A stretch of DNA of 64,000 nucleotides from Acuticoccus sp. MNP-M23 (GTDB lineage: Bacteria; Pseudomonadota; Alphaproteobacteria; Rhizobiales; Amorphaceae): the NCBI RefSeq assembly GCF_031195445.1, contig NZ_CP133480.1:1660001-1724000 (forward strand). The letters run 5' to 3'. The notes below the pieces were generated by a model. The model was not told the origin of the DNA and did not search any database. It saw nothing but the letters and a program-made list of their open reading frames with translations. Below are positions 1-8,219 of this stretch, one piece after another. How positions within the stretch are numbered: the stretch's first letter is position 1; each line of letters begins with the position of its first letter. Position numbers and translations under genes: made by a program.

Positions 1-1
1 T

Positions 2-847
2 GCCGAAAATGGCGCGACGCCGTTGTTCGAAAGGCCCGTATGGTTCTCGCCCAACCATCCGCTTCGGGCGCAGGACGCCGGCAAGTGGCTGGTCGACATG
101 ACCAAGGACGCACTCACGCCAGCGTTCAGCTACGGCGTCGAGAAGATGTCGAAGTCGAAGAAGAACGTGGTCGATCCGGACCAGATCATCGCCAACTATG
201 GCGCCGACACCGCCCGCTGGTTCATGCTGTCCGATACCCCGCCGGAGCGCGATATCGAGTGGACCGACGCGGGTGTCGACGCGGCGCACCGCTACGTTCA
301 GCGCGTCTGGCGGCTGATCCACGAGGCGCAGGAGCGGTTTGGCAAGTCCGCCAGCGGTGATGGCGCGGCGCTGACCAAGGCGACCCACGCAGCCATTCGC
401 GACATTGGCGCGGACATCGAGGGTCTTGGCTTCAACCGGGCCGTGGCACGGCTTTATGCGTGGACCAACGCGCTGCAGGCCGCGATCTCCGAGGACAAGA
501 CGCCCGGCGCCGTCTACCGCGACAGCATCGACCGGATGATCCGCTGCCTTGCGCCGATGATGCCGCATCTGGCCGAAGAATGCTGGACGCTGCTTGGCAA
601 CGAGGGTTTTGCCGCCGCTGCGCCCTGGCCCGAATTCGACCCCTCGCTCCTGGTGGAAGACCGGGTTACGCTGCCGGTGCAGGTGAACGGCAAGAAGCGC
701 GGAGAGGTGACGGTGGCGATGGATGCAGCCAACGACGACATCGAGAAGGCCGCGCTCGCGCTGGAGGAGGTTCAGAAGCATCTGGACGGCCGCGCGCCGC
801 GCAAGGTCATCATCGTGCCGAAACGGATCGTCAATGTGGTCGCGTAG
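2..847 (+). CDS. leuS: Leucyl-tRNA synthetase, C-terminal part (cut by window edge)
   Basis: This is the 3' part of the class I leucyl-tRNA synthetase gene; its start lies before the window. About 281 codons are visible. The KMSKS catalytic loop is present (KMSKSKKNVVDP, near base 145) and is followed by the typical GADTARWFMLSD and ERDIEW segments. These lead into the anticodon-binding helical domain and the C-terminal domain (LPVQVNGKKRGEV), so the protein appears complete to its end. It charges tRNA-Leu in the cytoplasm. The stop overlaps the start of lptE by 14 bases, and lptE in turn overlaps holA, so the three form a coupled leuS-lptE-holA unit, an order common in alphaproteobacteria. 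Confidence 0.95.
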   Translation, partial: AENGATPLFERPVWFSPNHPLRAQDAGKWLVDMTKDALTPAFSYGVEKMSKSKKNVVDPDQIIANYGADTARWFMLSDTPPERDIEWTDAGVDAAHRYVQRVWRLIHEAQERFGKSASGDGAALTKATHAAIRDIGADIEGLGFNRAVARLYAWTNALQAAISEDKTPGAVYRDSIDRMIRCLAPMMPHLAEECWTLLGNEGFAAAAPWPEFDPSLLVEDRVTLPVQVNGKKRGEVTVAMDAANDDIEKAALALEEVQKHLDGRAPRKVIIVPKRIVNVVA

Positions 848-1355
848 GGGATTTCTGATCGCAGCGGTGGCGCTTGGCGTTGCCGGGTGCAACGTGCGTC
901 CGCTCTATTATGCGGGCGGCGCGGGTGGCGCGCTGTCGCCGGTGCCCGATCTGAAGGCCATTGTCATCGATCCACCGGGCAACCGGGTGGGCCAGGAGAT
1001 CCGCAACGAGCTGATGTTCCTGTTCGGCGGCGATGGCGGCGGACCGGACCAGGAGCTTTACCGCCTCCGGATCATCGAGGATGCGGCCACCGATCCGCTG
1101 GCCATCGAGCTGGAGGAAGACCTGCCCGCCGCCGTTCTTCTGACGCTCAACAGCACGTTCATCCTGTCCGAGATCGCGACCGGCAAGACGCTGCTGACCG
1201 GCTCGTCGAACGCCACCGCATCCTACGACTTTTCGTCCCAGCGCTTTTCCAACGTGCGGGCCGAACGCGATGCGGGCACGCGGGCGGCCAAGATCATGGC
1301 GCAGAATATCGGCGCACGGATTGCCGCCTACTTCGCGGCCAAGCGGGGCGCGTGA
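834..1355 (+). CDS. lptE: LPS-assembly lipoprotein LptE
   Basis: LptE is the outer-membrane lipoprotein that plugs LptD during lipopolysaccharide export. The 173-residue product starts at an ATG lying inside the leuS end. It opens with MWSRRGFLIAAVALGVAGC, a short charged stretch, a hydrophobic core and a lipobox (VAGC). The lipidated Cys is followed by NVRPLYY, a typical LptE N-terminus. The rest is a compact alpha/beta domain of the usual size. A start further upstream would add unrelated sequence read through leuS, so I chose the ATG next to the signal peptide. It is translationally coupled to leuS and its stop overlaps the holA start. Assignment rests on the lipobox, the RPLY motif and the leuS-lptE-holA context. 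Confidence 0.85.
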   Translation: MWSRRGFLIAAVALGVAGCNVRPLYYAGGAGGALSPVPDLKAIVIDPPGNRVGQEIRNELMFLFGGDGGGPDQELYRLRIIEDAATDPLAIELEEDLPAAVLLTLNSTFILSEIATGKTLLTGSSNATASYDFSSQRFSNVRAERDAGTRAAKIMAQNIGARIAAYFAAKRGA

Positions 1356-2374
1356 GCACGCTGCGCGCGTCCGAGGTCGGCCGGCGGCTGACCTCGATCG
1401 ACGCACTGGCGCCGGTGATTGTCGTGTTCGGGCCCGATCGCGGGCTGGTCACCGAAACAGCCGCCAGCATCGCAAAATTGTTCGACGCTTCATCGGACCC
1501 GTTTGCCGTGGTCCGGCTCGATGCGTCCGCCATCACCGGCGAGGCGGGCCGTCTTTCCGATGAAGCGCGCACGGTGTCGATGTTCGGGGATAAACGGCTG
1601 GTCTGGGTGCGCGATGCGGGCGGCAAGAATCTTGCCCCGGCCGTCGCGCCGCTGCTTGCCGATCCCCCGACCGACGCCGTGGTCCTGATCGAAGCCGGCG
1701 ACCTCAGGAAAGGCGTCGGCCTGCGCAAGGACGCCGAGGCGGCAAAGGCGGCGCTGGCGATCTATTGCCCGGCCGACAGTGTGCGCGACCTGGAGCGGAT
1801 GGTGGACGAGGAAGCGGCCTCGCTCGGCCTTCAGGTGGATGCGGAGGCCCGCGCCGCGCTGATCGAGCGGCTCGGTGCGGATCGTGGCGCCTCGCGCAGC
1901 GAAGTTGCCAAGGTGTGCCTTCATGCCGCCAGCGGCGACCGGCTGACGCTGGCCGACGTGGATGCCGTGGTGGGGGACGTGTCGGTCACCGAAATGAGCG
2001 AGGTGGTGGATGCTGCGCTGCTCGGCCAGCGGGACCGGCTAGCGGTGCTCCTGCCCCGCGTTCTCAAGCAGGACAGCCATGCGGTGACATTGCTGATGAA
2101 CGCGCAGTGGGCGCTGCAGGGTTTTGAAATTGCGGCAGCGGCCGTGGCTGCGGGCACTGCGCCCGGCCGCGCGGTGGAAGGGATCCGCCCGCCGCTTTAT
2201 GGCCCGCGCAAGTCTTCTGGTGCACGCATTCTCGACCGGTGGACCCCGGCGCGGCTGCGCACCGTTTCGGCTGCGGTGGCGGCGGCGGTATTTGCCACGC
2301 GCACCCGGCCCGCGCTGTCGATTCCGGTGGCGCAGGATGTGATGCTGCGGATCGTCTGTCAGGACGGGCGCTGA
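1352..2374 (+). CDS. holA: DNA polymerase III subunit delta
   Basis: The delta subunit is the clamp-loader 'wrench' that opens the beta sliding clamp. The product has 340 residues, the normal length. The GTG start overlaps the lptE stop (GTGA). Early segments VIVVFGPDRGLV and VVRLDASAITGEAGRLSDEA, then MFGDKRLVWVRDAG, match the N-terminal domain of the family. The C-terminal collar domain follows (around LLPRVLKQDSHAVTLLMN). The annotation depends on overall family resemblance plus its position after lptE. It is cytoplasmic and part of the replisome. Nothing in it looks damaged. Confidence 0.9.
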   Translation: MSTLRASEVGRRLTSIDALAPVIVVFGPDRGLVTETAASIAKLFDASSDPFAVVRLDASAITGEAGRLSDEARTVSMFGDKRLVWVRDAGGKNLAPAVAPLLADPPTDAVVLIEAGDLRKGVGLRKDAEAAKAALAIYCPADSVRDLERMVDEEAASLGLQVDAEARAALIERLGADRGASRSEVAKVCLHAASGDRLTLADVDAVVGDVSVTEMSEVVDAALLGQRDRLAVLLPRVLKQDSHAVTLLMNAQWALQGFEIAAAAVAAGTAPGRAVEGIRPPLYGPRKSSGARILDRWTPARLRTVSAAVAAAVFATRTRPALSIPVAQDVMLRIVCQDGR

Positions 2375-2385
2375 CCGGCCGCCCG

Positions 2386-2400
2386 AATTCGGGCGCAAGA
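2386..2400 (+). promoter_or_regulatory. Ada box (operator for methylated Ada) upstream of ada
   Basis: The sequence aattcgggcgcaaga contains AAT, six bases, then GCAA. This is the A-box/B-box arrangement known for the Escherichia coli ada promoter, where the corresponding stretch is aattaaagcgcaaga. It ends about 65 bases before the ada ATG, and a possible -10 element (acattat, 2414-2420) lies downstream. Autoregulation by Ada methylated on its N-terminal Cys is inferred. Confidence 0.6.
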
Positions 2401-2464
2401 ATCGGGTGTCGCGACATTATTGCCGTGCGGCACAACACTCTCCAGAACGCCGGAGGGACGGACC

Positions 2465-3538
2465 ATGGTTGCAGGAACGAGAGCCGGGATGGCTGTGTCT
2501 GATGCCGCATGGCGGGCGATTGAAGCCCGCGACGGCGCTGCTGATGGCGCGTTCGTCTACGCCGTGGTCACCACAGGGGTCTATTGTCGGCCCAGCTGCC
2601 CTTCGCGGCAGGCGCTGCGGCGCAACGTGTTCGAATTCCGGCTGCCGCGGGAGGCGGTGGCGGCGGGCTACCGCCCGTGCAAGCGCTGCAAGCCGGGCGA
2701 AATGTCCAAGGCCCAGCGCGACGCTCTTGCGGTGGAGGCCGTCTGCCGTACCATCGAGGCGGCGGATCGGACGCCGCCCCTTGCCGAACTTGCGGCAAGC
2801 GCCGGCCTCAGCCAGCACCACTTTCACCGCATCTTCAAGGCGCACACCGGCGTGACGCCGAAAGCCTACGGCGCAGCCCACCGGGCACGGCGCGTGGTGA
2901 CGGCGTTGGCCGAGGGCGGCGCTGTCACCGATGCCGCCTTCCGCGCGGGCTTTGAAAGCCTGTCGCGCTTTTACGACCTTGTGGCCACCCGTTTCGGCGT
3001 GGCGCCGGCAGCAATGGCAGCGGGCGGCCGCGGCGAGGTGATTGTGCTTGCAAGCGGGCCCAGTGCGGTTGGTGTCGTGACTGCGGCATTCTCGCGCGTC
3101 GGCATTGCCGGCATCGTGCTGTGTGACACCGCCGCCGAAGGGCGTGCGGACATCGAGGCCCGGTTCCGGCATGCCATTGTGGTGGACGGCGGCGCGGATT
3201 TTGAAAAATTCATGGTTGGGGTTCTGGCCGCGGTTGCCGAGCCGCGGCTTGCGGCGGAACTGCCGCTCGACATTCGCGGGACAGCATTCGAGGAGCGGGT
3301 GTGGTCGGCGCTCCGCCGCATTCCGGTGGGAACCACGGCAAGCTATGCGGAGATTGCGCGGGCCATCGGCGCCCCCACAGCGCACCGGGCGGTGGCGCGG
3401 GCCTGCGGGGCCAACGGAATTGCCGTCGCAATTCCCTGCCACCGCGTGGTGCGGGCCGACGGATCGCTGGCCGGGTACCGCTGGGGCGTGCCGAAAAAGG
3501 CCGCGCTGATTGAGGCGGAGCGCGGCCATGCAGCCTGA
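2465..3538 (+). CDS. ada: Bifunctional Ada: transcriptional regulator and O6-methylguanine-DNA methyltransferase
   Basis: Ada repairs alkylated DNA and switches on the adaptive response. The 357-residue protein has all three parts. The first is an N-terminal zinc domain with Cys41, Cys45, Cys72 and Cys75 (GVYCRPSC and YRPCKRC); Cys41 is the expected acceptor from methylphosphotriesters. The second is an AraC-type helix-turn-helix (about residues 90-180, LAASAGLSQHHFHRIFKAHTG). The third is a C-terminal methyltransferase with the PCHRVV active-site motif. The ATG at 2465 is preceded by cggagggacgg, a good ribosome-binding site, so it is preferred over an upstream TTG in frame. A likely Ada box lies upstream. 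The gene overlaps a 2-oxoglutarate oxygenase, consistent with one alkylation-response operon. Confidence 0.95.
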   Translation: MVAGTRAGMAVSDAAWRAIEARDGAADGAFVYAVVTTGVYCRPSCPSRQALRRNVFEFRLPREAVAAGYRPCKRCKPGEMSKAQRDALAVEAVCRTIEAADRTPPLAELAASAGLSQHHFHRIFKAHTGVTPKAYGAAHRARRVVTALAEGGAVTDAAFRAGFESLSRFYDLVATRFGVAPAAMAAGGRGEVIVLASGPSAVGVVTAAFSRVGIAGIVLCDTAAEGRADIEARFRHAIVVDGGADFEKFMVGVLAAVAEPRLAAELPLDIRGTAFEERVWSALRRIPVGTTASYAEIARAIGAPTAHRAVARACGANGIAVAIPCHRVVRADGSLAGYRWGVPKKAALIEAERGHAA

Positions 3539-4220
3539 GATCGATGCGCTGGACTGGCCCCGGATTGACGCCGAGCTTGACGAATACGGCGTGGCGCGGA
3601 CCGGCCCGCTGTTGACGCCCGCAGTCTGCCGCGCGCTGGCCGCCTCCTACGAGACCGCCGCATTCCGCAGCCGCGTGGTGATGGCGCGGCATGGCTTCGG
3701 CTCGGGCGAGTACAAATATTTCGACAATCCGCTGCCTGACGCGGTCGCATCATTGCGGGCGGCGGTGTACCCCCACGCCGCGCGCACGGCAAACCGCTGG
3801 GCCGGACGGCTCGGCACCGCGCCCGTGCCAGAAACGCTTGCCGGCATGCGGGAGCGCTGCCACGACGCGGGACAGACGAAGCCGACCCCCCTCCTCCTCA
3901 AATATCAGGCGGGCGATTATAATTGCCTCCATCAGGACCTTTATGGTGCGGTGTCGTTTCCGCTCCAGCTTGTGGTTCTGCTGACCGATCCGGCGACGTT
4001 CGATGGCGGCGAGCTGGTGCTGACCGAGCAGCGGCCGCGGATGCAATCGCGTGCGGAGGTGGTGCCGCTCGGCTTTGGCGAAGGCGCGCTGTTTGCCACC
4101 GCGGAGCGCCCCCGGCGCGGGGCCAGAGGCGACCACCGGGTGCGGATGCGCCATGGCGTGAGCCGCCTTCGCAGCGGCGAGCGGATGACGCTGGGCGTCA
4201 TCTTTCACGACGCGGCGTGA
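3528..4220 (+). CDS. 2-oxoglutarate/Fe(II)-dependent oxygenase
   Basis: The 230-residue product is a predicted 2OG-Fe(II) dioxygenase. The double-stranded beta-helix core shows a proximal HxD ligand pair (NCLHQDLYG) and a distal region (RHGVSRLRSGERMTLGVIFHD) holding the third His and the Arg that would hold 2-oxoglutarate. The ATG at 3528 overlaps the ada stop by 11 bases, so the two are co-transcribed and coupled. Because it sits under the Ada box, I infer a role in the alkylation response, like AlkB in principle. The sequence is not a clear AlkB, however, and is closer to the prolyl-4-hydroxylase-like group. The substrate is unknown. Its stop abuts the convergent gene at 4221. Confidence 0.75.
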   Translation: MQPEIDALDWPRIDAELDEYGVARTGPLLTPAVCRALAASYETAAFRSRVVMARHGFGSGEYKYFDNPLPDAVASLRAAVYPHAARTANRWAGRLGTAPVPETLAGMRERCHDAGQTKPTPLLLKYQAGDYNCLHQDLYGAVSFPLQLVVLLTDPATFDGGELVLTEQRPRMQSRAEVVPLGFGEGALFATAERPRRGARGDHRVRMRHGVSRLRSGERMTLGVIFHDAA

Positions 4221-4640
4221 TCAGCCGGCTTGAGCGCCGGTATCGATCCACGTTTCGTGGACATGCTGCCAGAGGGCACCGTTGGGCGCCGTTTCGTCGG
4301 CGGTGAACAGGGCGGTGGACCGCCGGGCCGTCCGCGTCGTGCCGCTGCTCTGGTGTTCCACGTAGGTGATGAGGGCGGCGGTGTCGTTCGCCCACAGCGC
4401 CTCGGGATCCGCAATGGTGATGGTGAAGTCCGCCGGCCGCGCGGCGCGCCCGCCTTCGAGGACCTCCAGCAACGCGGCGTGGTGAGTTGCCGTCCCGTCC
4501 GGTCCGAACGCCACCATGGTGGGCGCGAACGAGGCCGTGATTGCGGTCATCACCGCGGGGTCCGTCCCGTCGGTGAACCAGGTCACGAAGGCGTCGTGGC
4601 GGTCGATCACTTCACGGATCGCGCGTTCGGCAAGGCTCAT
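4221..4640 (-). CDS. SnoaL/DUF4440-like small protein
   Basis: This 139-residue protein resembles the NTF2-like SnoaL/DUF4440 superfamily. It has an N-terminal helix (AERAIREVIDRHDAFVTWF), the motif ITASFAPTMVAFGPDG, and a C-terminal beta-strand segment ending GALWQHVHETWID, which resembles the conserved 'W+i.HvHeS' ending. Members of this fold include polyketide cyclases, ketosteroid isomerases and proteins of unknown function; no substrate can be assigned. The start is the Met before SLAERAIREV; a longer frame exists upstream but looks non-conserved. Its stop directly abuts that of the convergent oxygenase gene. Confidence 0.65.
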   Translation of the reverse strand: MSLAERAIREVIDRHDAFVTWFTDGTDPAVMTAITASFAPTMVAFGPDGTATHHAALLEVLEGGRAARPADFTITIADPEALWANDTAALITYVEHQSSGTTRTARRSTALFTADETAPNGALWQHVHETWIDTGAQAG

Positions 4641-4789
4641 GCGGACGTCACCGCGGGCTGCCGGCGGTTTCTGGTGGATTTGGCGCGCATCACATGCTCC
4701 GGTTGGCGGCAAAGCGTAGCCCGCGGTCCGGCCACCGGCAATCGTTGCGCGAACCGCCCTGCCCGCCCCGGCGCTGCCGGCGGTCTTCC

Positions 4790-5437
4790 TCAAGCCCCGT
4801 CGGCGAGGCGCCAGACCGTGGTGCGCTTGATGTCGGCATCCTCCAGCGCGCGGGGTGTGGGCACGTTGTAGGTGGCAACCGGGCTGAGAACCTCCTTGGG
4901 GAGGTAGGAGCGGCTGGGGTCGCCCACCAGCACGGCGGCACCGGCGCGCTGGGCCCGGCGCAGGTAGGCCAGGGTGCGGGTCGCCAGCGGCTTTTCGTAA
5001 AAGAGGTCGCCCACCAGCACGAGATCCGCGTCGGCGGTGTCGTCCAGAAGGTCGCCGCTTTCGATGGCGATGGCATAGCCGTTGGCTTCGGCGTTGACGG
5101 CAATGGCGGCGAGCGCGAAATCGTCAATCTCGTTGGCGGCCACACGGGCCGCCCCGGCCATGGCCGCGGCAATGGCGACAAGGCCGCTGCCGGAACCGAT
5201 GTCGAGCACGGTGCGGCCGGCGACGAGGCTCGGCGTGTCCAGTATGTGGCGGGCGAGCGCCTGGCCGCCGGCCCACGCAAACGCCCAGTACGGTGGCGGC
5301 AGGCCGATCCGCGCCAGCTCGTCTTCCGTCTTGTGCCAGAGGGGCAGCGCATCGTCCGCGAGGTGGAGCTTGATCTCGGGGACCAGCGAGGGCGCCTGAA
5401 GCACCGTGTTTTCGAGAACGAATGCGGCCGGGGTCAC
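4790..5437 (-). CDS. Class I SAM-dependent methyltransferase (COG3897-like)
   Basis: The 215-residue protein carries a Rossmann methyltransferase core. Motif I is VLDIGSGSGLVAIAAA and is followed by RVAANEIDDFALAAI, then DLVLVGDLFYE in the motif IV position. This pattern matches the group annotated as predicted nicotinamide N-methylase or ETFB/protein-lysine methyltransferase relatives. The N-terminal substrate region has PPYWAFAWAGGQALAR, typical of this group. The GTG start overlaps the stop of the EVE-domain gene (GTGA), so the pair is coupled. Substrate is not determinable; protein lysine methylation is a reasonable but unproven guess. Confidence 0.75.
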   Translation of the reverse strand: MTPAAFVLENTVLQAPSLVPEIKLHLADDALPLWHKTEDELARIGLPPPYWAFAWAGGQALARHILDTPSLVAGRTVLDIGSGSGLVAIAAAMAGAARVAANEIDDFALAAIAVNAEANGYAIAIESGDLLDDTADADLVLVGDLFYEKPLATRTLAYLRRAQRAGAAVLVGDPSRSYLPKEVLSPVATYNVPTPRALEDADIKRTTVWRLADGA

Positions 5438-5853
5438 GCCTTGGTCTGGGCGAGTTTGAGCACTTCGGCCCATTCGGCATCGGTGACCGGCTGCACCGAA
5501 AGGCGCGAATTGTTGACGAGGACCATCTCGCCGAGTGCTTCGGTCTCCTTCGCCATGTCCAGCGAGACAGGCGATGTCAGGGGTTTGATCGCGCGAATGT
5601 TGACGCATTCCCATTTGCCGCTGTCATCGGTGCTGTCGGGGTGTGCGGTTGCCACCACTTCCACAATGCCGACGATCTGCTTTTCATTGACCGAATGATA
5701 GAAAAATCCGCGCTCGCCCTTTTTCATCTGCCGCATCATATTGCGCGCCTGATAATTGCGCACACCGTCCCACTCGGTTCCGGACTTGCCGGCGGCGACC
5801 TGATCGTCCCAGCTCCATGTGTTCGGTTCTGATTTGAACAGCCAATGCGCCAT
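5434..5853 (-). CDS. EVE domain-containing protein
   Basis: This 139-residue protein is a single EVE domain, a PUA-like fold proposed to bind modified bases. The hallmark start MAHWLFKSEPNTWSWDDQ is present. Further on come VRNYQARNMMRQMKKGERGFFYHS and KQIVGIVEVVATAHPD, all standard for the family. The length is normal. It is the first gene of a two-gene minus-strand unit with the methyltransferase. The 5' side faces glnK across a 273-base regulatory region. Confidence 0.9.
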   Translation of the reverse strand: MAHWLFKSEPNTWSWDDQVAAGKSGTEWDGVRNYQARNMMRQMKKGERGFFYHSVNEKQIVGIVEVVATAHPDSTDDSGKWECVNIRAIKPLTSPVSLDMAKETEALGEMVLVNNSRLSVQPVTDAEWAEVLKLAQTKA

Positions 5854-5936
5854 TTTATTTCCTCAAGGTCGTGTACGCCCGCAATCCCTTCTATGCGCAG
5901 CGATTGGCGGCGCATAGCATGAGGTTGGCCTGCGGA

Positions 5937-5952
5937 TGCACACCGCTGTGCA
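5937..5952. promoter_or_regulatory. Possible NtrC-type binding palindrome
   Basis: tgcacaccgctgtgca is a perfect inverted repeat (TGCACA-N4-TGTGCA). It resembles the NtrC consensus (TGCACC-N5-GGTGCA), although its spacer is one base shorter. It lies about 95 bases upstream of the sigma-54-like element of glnK, where an enhancer site is expected. Confidence 0.4.
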
Positions 5953-5994
5953 GAGCTGCGTTCGATATCGCCTAAAAACTATGCATTTGCTTAA

Positions 5995-6465
<471 letters not shown>

Positions 6466-6493
6466 AACCCCACCCTCGTTAGCGGACAACCCA

Positions 6494-8041
6494 ATGAAGT
6501 TTAAACTCTTGAATATTCTAGCGGGGGCCGGCCTGGCGCTCGCGATGACGGTGGCGGCCCCAGCCTGGGCGCAGACCGATACGACAACGCCGCCCGCTGC
6601 CTCGGTTGAGACGCAGACCGAACAAGCGGGCGATGCCATCGAGAACGCCGCCGAAGAAACCGGCGACGCTGTCCAGGCAGCCGGGGCCGCAACGGCCGAC
6701 GCTGCATCCGACGCCATGTCGGCCATTTCGGCGCGCCTCGATGCGCTGGAAGCCTCCGCAACGGATACCGACTCCGAGCCGGGTCCGTCCGACGCACCGA
6801 CGGACCCCAATCCGTTCGTGTTCAACACGCTGCTGTTCCTGATGGGCGGCTTCCTGGTGATGTTCATGGCAGCTGGCTTTGCCATGCTGGAAGCCGGTCT
6901 CGTCCGGTCCAAGAACGCAGCCATGCAGTGCCTCAAGAACATCGCGCTGTACTCGATCGCAGGCATCATGTTCTGGCTGCTCGGCTACAACCTGATGTAC
7001 GAGAACGTGAACGTTGCCGACAACATCGCGCAGCTTTCGGGTTATCTCGGCACCTTCTCCATGAAGGAAATCCCCGCACCGTCCGCGGATTCGGGTGATT
7101 ATGCCGCTGCATCCGACTGGTTCTTCCAGATGGTGTTCTGCGCCACCACGGCCTCGATCGTTTCGGGCACCGTGGCCGAGCGTATGCGCCTGTGGCCGTT
7201 CCTGATCTTCGTCGTCTTCCTGACCGGCATCCTCTACCCGATCACCGGTTCCTGGGAGTGGGGCGCAGGCTGGCTCGACCAGATGGGCTTCTCCGACTTC
7301 GCCGGCTCCACGCTGGTGCACTCGGTCGGTGGCTGGGCAGCGCTTGCCGGTGCCATCGTTGTCGGCGCCCGCGCTGGCAAGTTCGGCTCCAACGGCGTGA
7401 TCCACCCGATGCCGGGTTCGTCCATCCCGCTTGCCACGCTGGGTACGTTCATCCTGTGGCTCGGCTGGTTCGGCTTCAACGGCGGCTCGCAGCTCGCGCT
7501 CGGGACCATCGAAGATGCCTCCGCGGTGGCGAAGATCTTCGTCAACACCAACACCGCAGCGGCTTCCGGCGTGGTGGTCTGCATCATCCTGACGCAGCTC
7601 CTCTACCGTAAGGTCGACGTCACGATGGCGCTCAACGGCGCGCTGGCCGGTCTCGTGTCCATCACGGCCGAGCCGCTCACCCCCACCATGGCGCAGGCTG
7701 CCATGATCGGTGGTATCGGCGGCGTGCTGGTGGTGGTGTTCGTGCCGCTGCTCGACAAGCTCCGCATCGACGATGTCGTCGGCGCCATCCCGGTCCACCT
7801 CGTGGCCGGCATCTGGGGCACGATGATCGTGCCGCTGACCAACACCGACGCCAGCTACTACGTGCAGTTCGTCGGCGTTGCGGCCATCGGTGGCCTGGCG
7901 TTCTTCTCCAGCCTCGTGGTGTGGCTCATCCTGGCGGGTGTGACCGGGCTCCGGGCAACGCCGGAAGAAGAGGCCGCGGGTCTCGACCAGTCGGAAGTGG
8001 GCGTGCTTGCCTACCCCGAATTCGGCACCGGCCGCATGTAA
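6494..8041 (+). CDS. amtB: Ammonium transporter AmtB with signal peptide and long N-terminal extension
   Basis: The 515-residue protein is an Amt/MEP/Rh ammonium channel of the inner membrane. Residues 1-27 form a signal peptide (core GAGLALAMTVAAPAWA). An extension of about 80 residues, rich in Ala, Asp, Glu and Thr, follows. The channel begins near residue 112 (NTLLFLMGGFLVMFMAAGFAMLEAGLVR) with about eleven membrane segments. Conserved Amt landmarks include DFAGSTLVHSVGGWAALAGA and GTFILWLGWFGFNGGS. The end is soluble and short. It sits 28 bases after glnK and is followed by a strong terminator, so glnK-amtB is a closed operon. The acidic periplasmic extension is longer than in enterobacterial AmtB. 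Confidence 0.93.
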   Translation: MKFKLLNILAGAGLALAMTVAAPAWAQTDTTTPPAASVETQTEQAGDAIENAAEETGDAVQAAGAATADAASDAMSAISARLDALEASATDTDSEPGPSDAPTDPNPFVFNTLLFLMGGFLVMFMAAGFAMLEAGLVRSKNAAMQCLKNIALYSIAGIMFWLLGYNLMYENVNVADNIAQLSGYLGTFSMKEIPAPSADSGDYAAASDWFFQMVFCATTASIVSGTVAERMRLWPFLIFVVFLTGILYPITGSWEWGAGWLDQMGFSDFAGSTLVHSVGGWAALAGAIVVGARAGKFGSNGVIHPMPGSSIPLATLGTFILWLGWFGFNGGSQLALGTIEDASAVAKIFVNTNTAAASGVVVCIILTQLLYRKVDVTMALNGALAGLVSITAEPLTPTMAQAAMIGGIGGVLVVVFVPLLDKLRIDDVVGAIPVHLVAGIWGTMIVPLTNTDASYYVQFVGVAAIGGLAFFSSLVVWLILAGVTGLRATPEEEAAGLDQSEVGVLAYPEFGTGRM

Positions 8042-8100
8042 TCGGCCCTCGGAAGCAGCGGTCCGCCACGCCGGCGGATCGCTTTTCCGGAAAAAACTTC

Positions 8101-8130
8101 AAAAGCCCGGGCTCGCGCCCGGGCTTTTTT
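8101..8130 (+). terminator. Rho-independent terminator after amtB
   Basis: The sequence forms a 12-base stem (aaaagcccgggc paired with gcccgggctttt) around a tcgc loop, ending in a run of six T residues. It lies 60 bases after the amtB stop. Confidence 0.9.
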
Positions 8131-8219
8131 GCGTTGATGGTTCAGTGTTGTGATTGAAGGGTCCTTCCGAAAGCATGTCGCTTTCGGCGCGGGCCACAGC
8201 AGGCGGAGCGAAAACCAAG

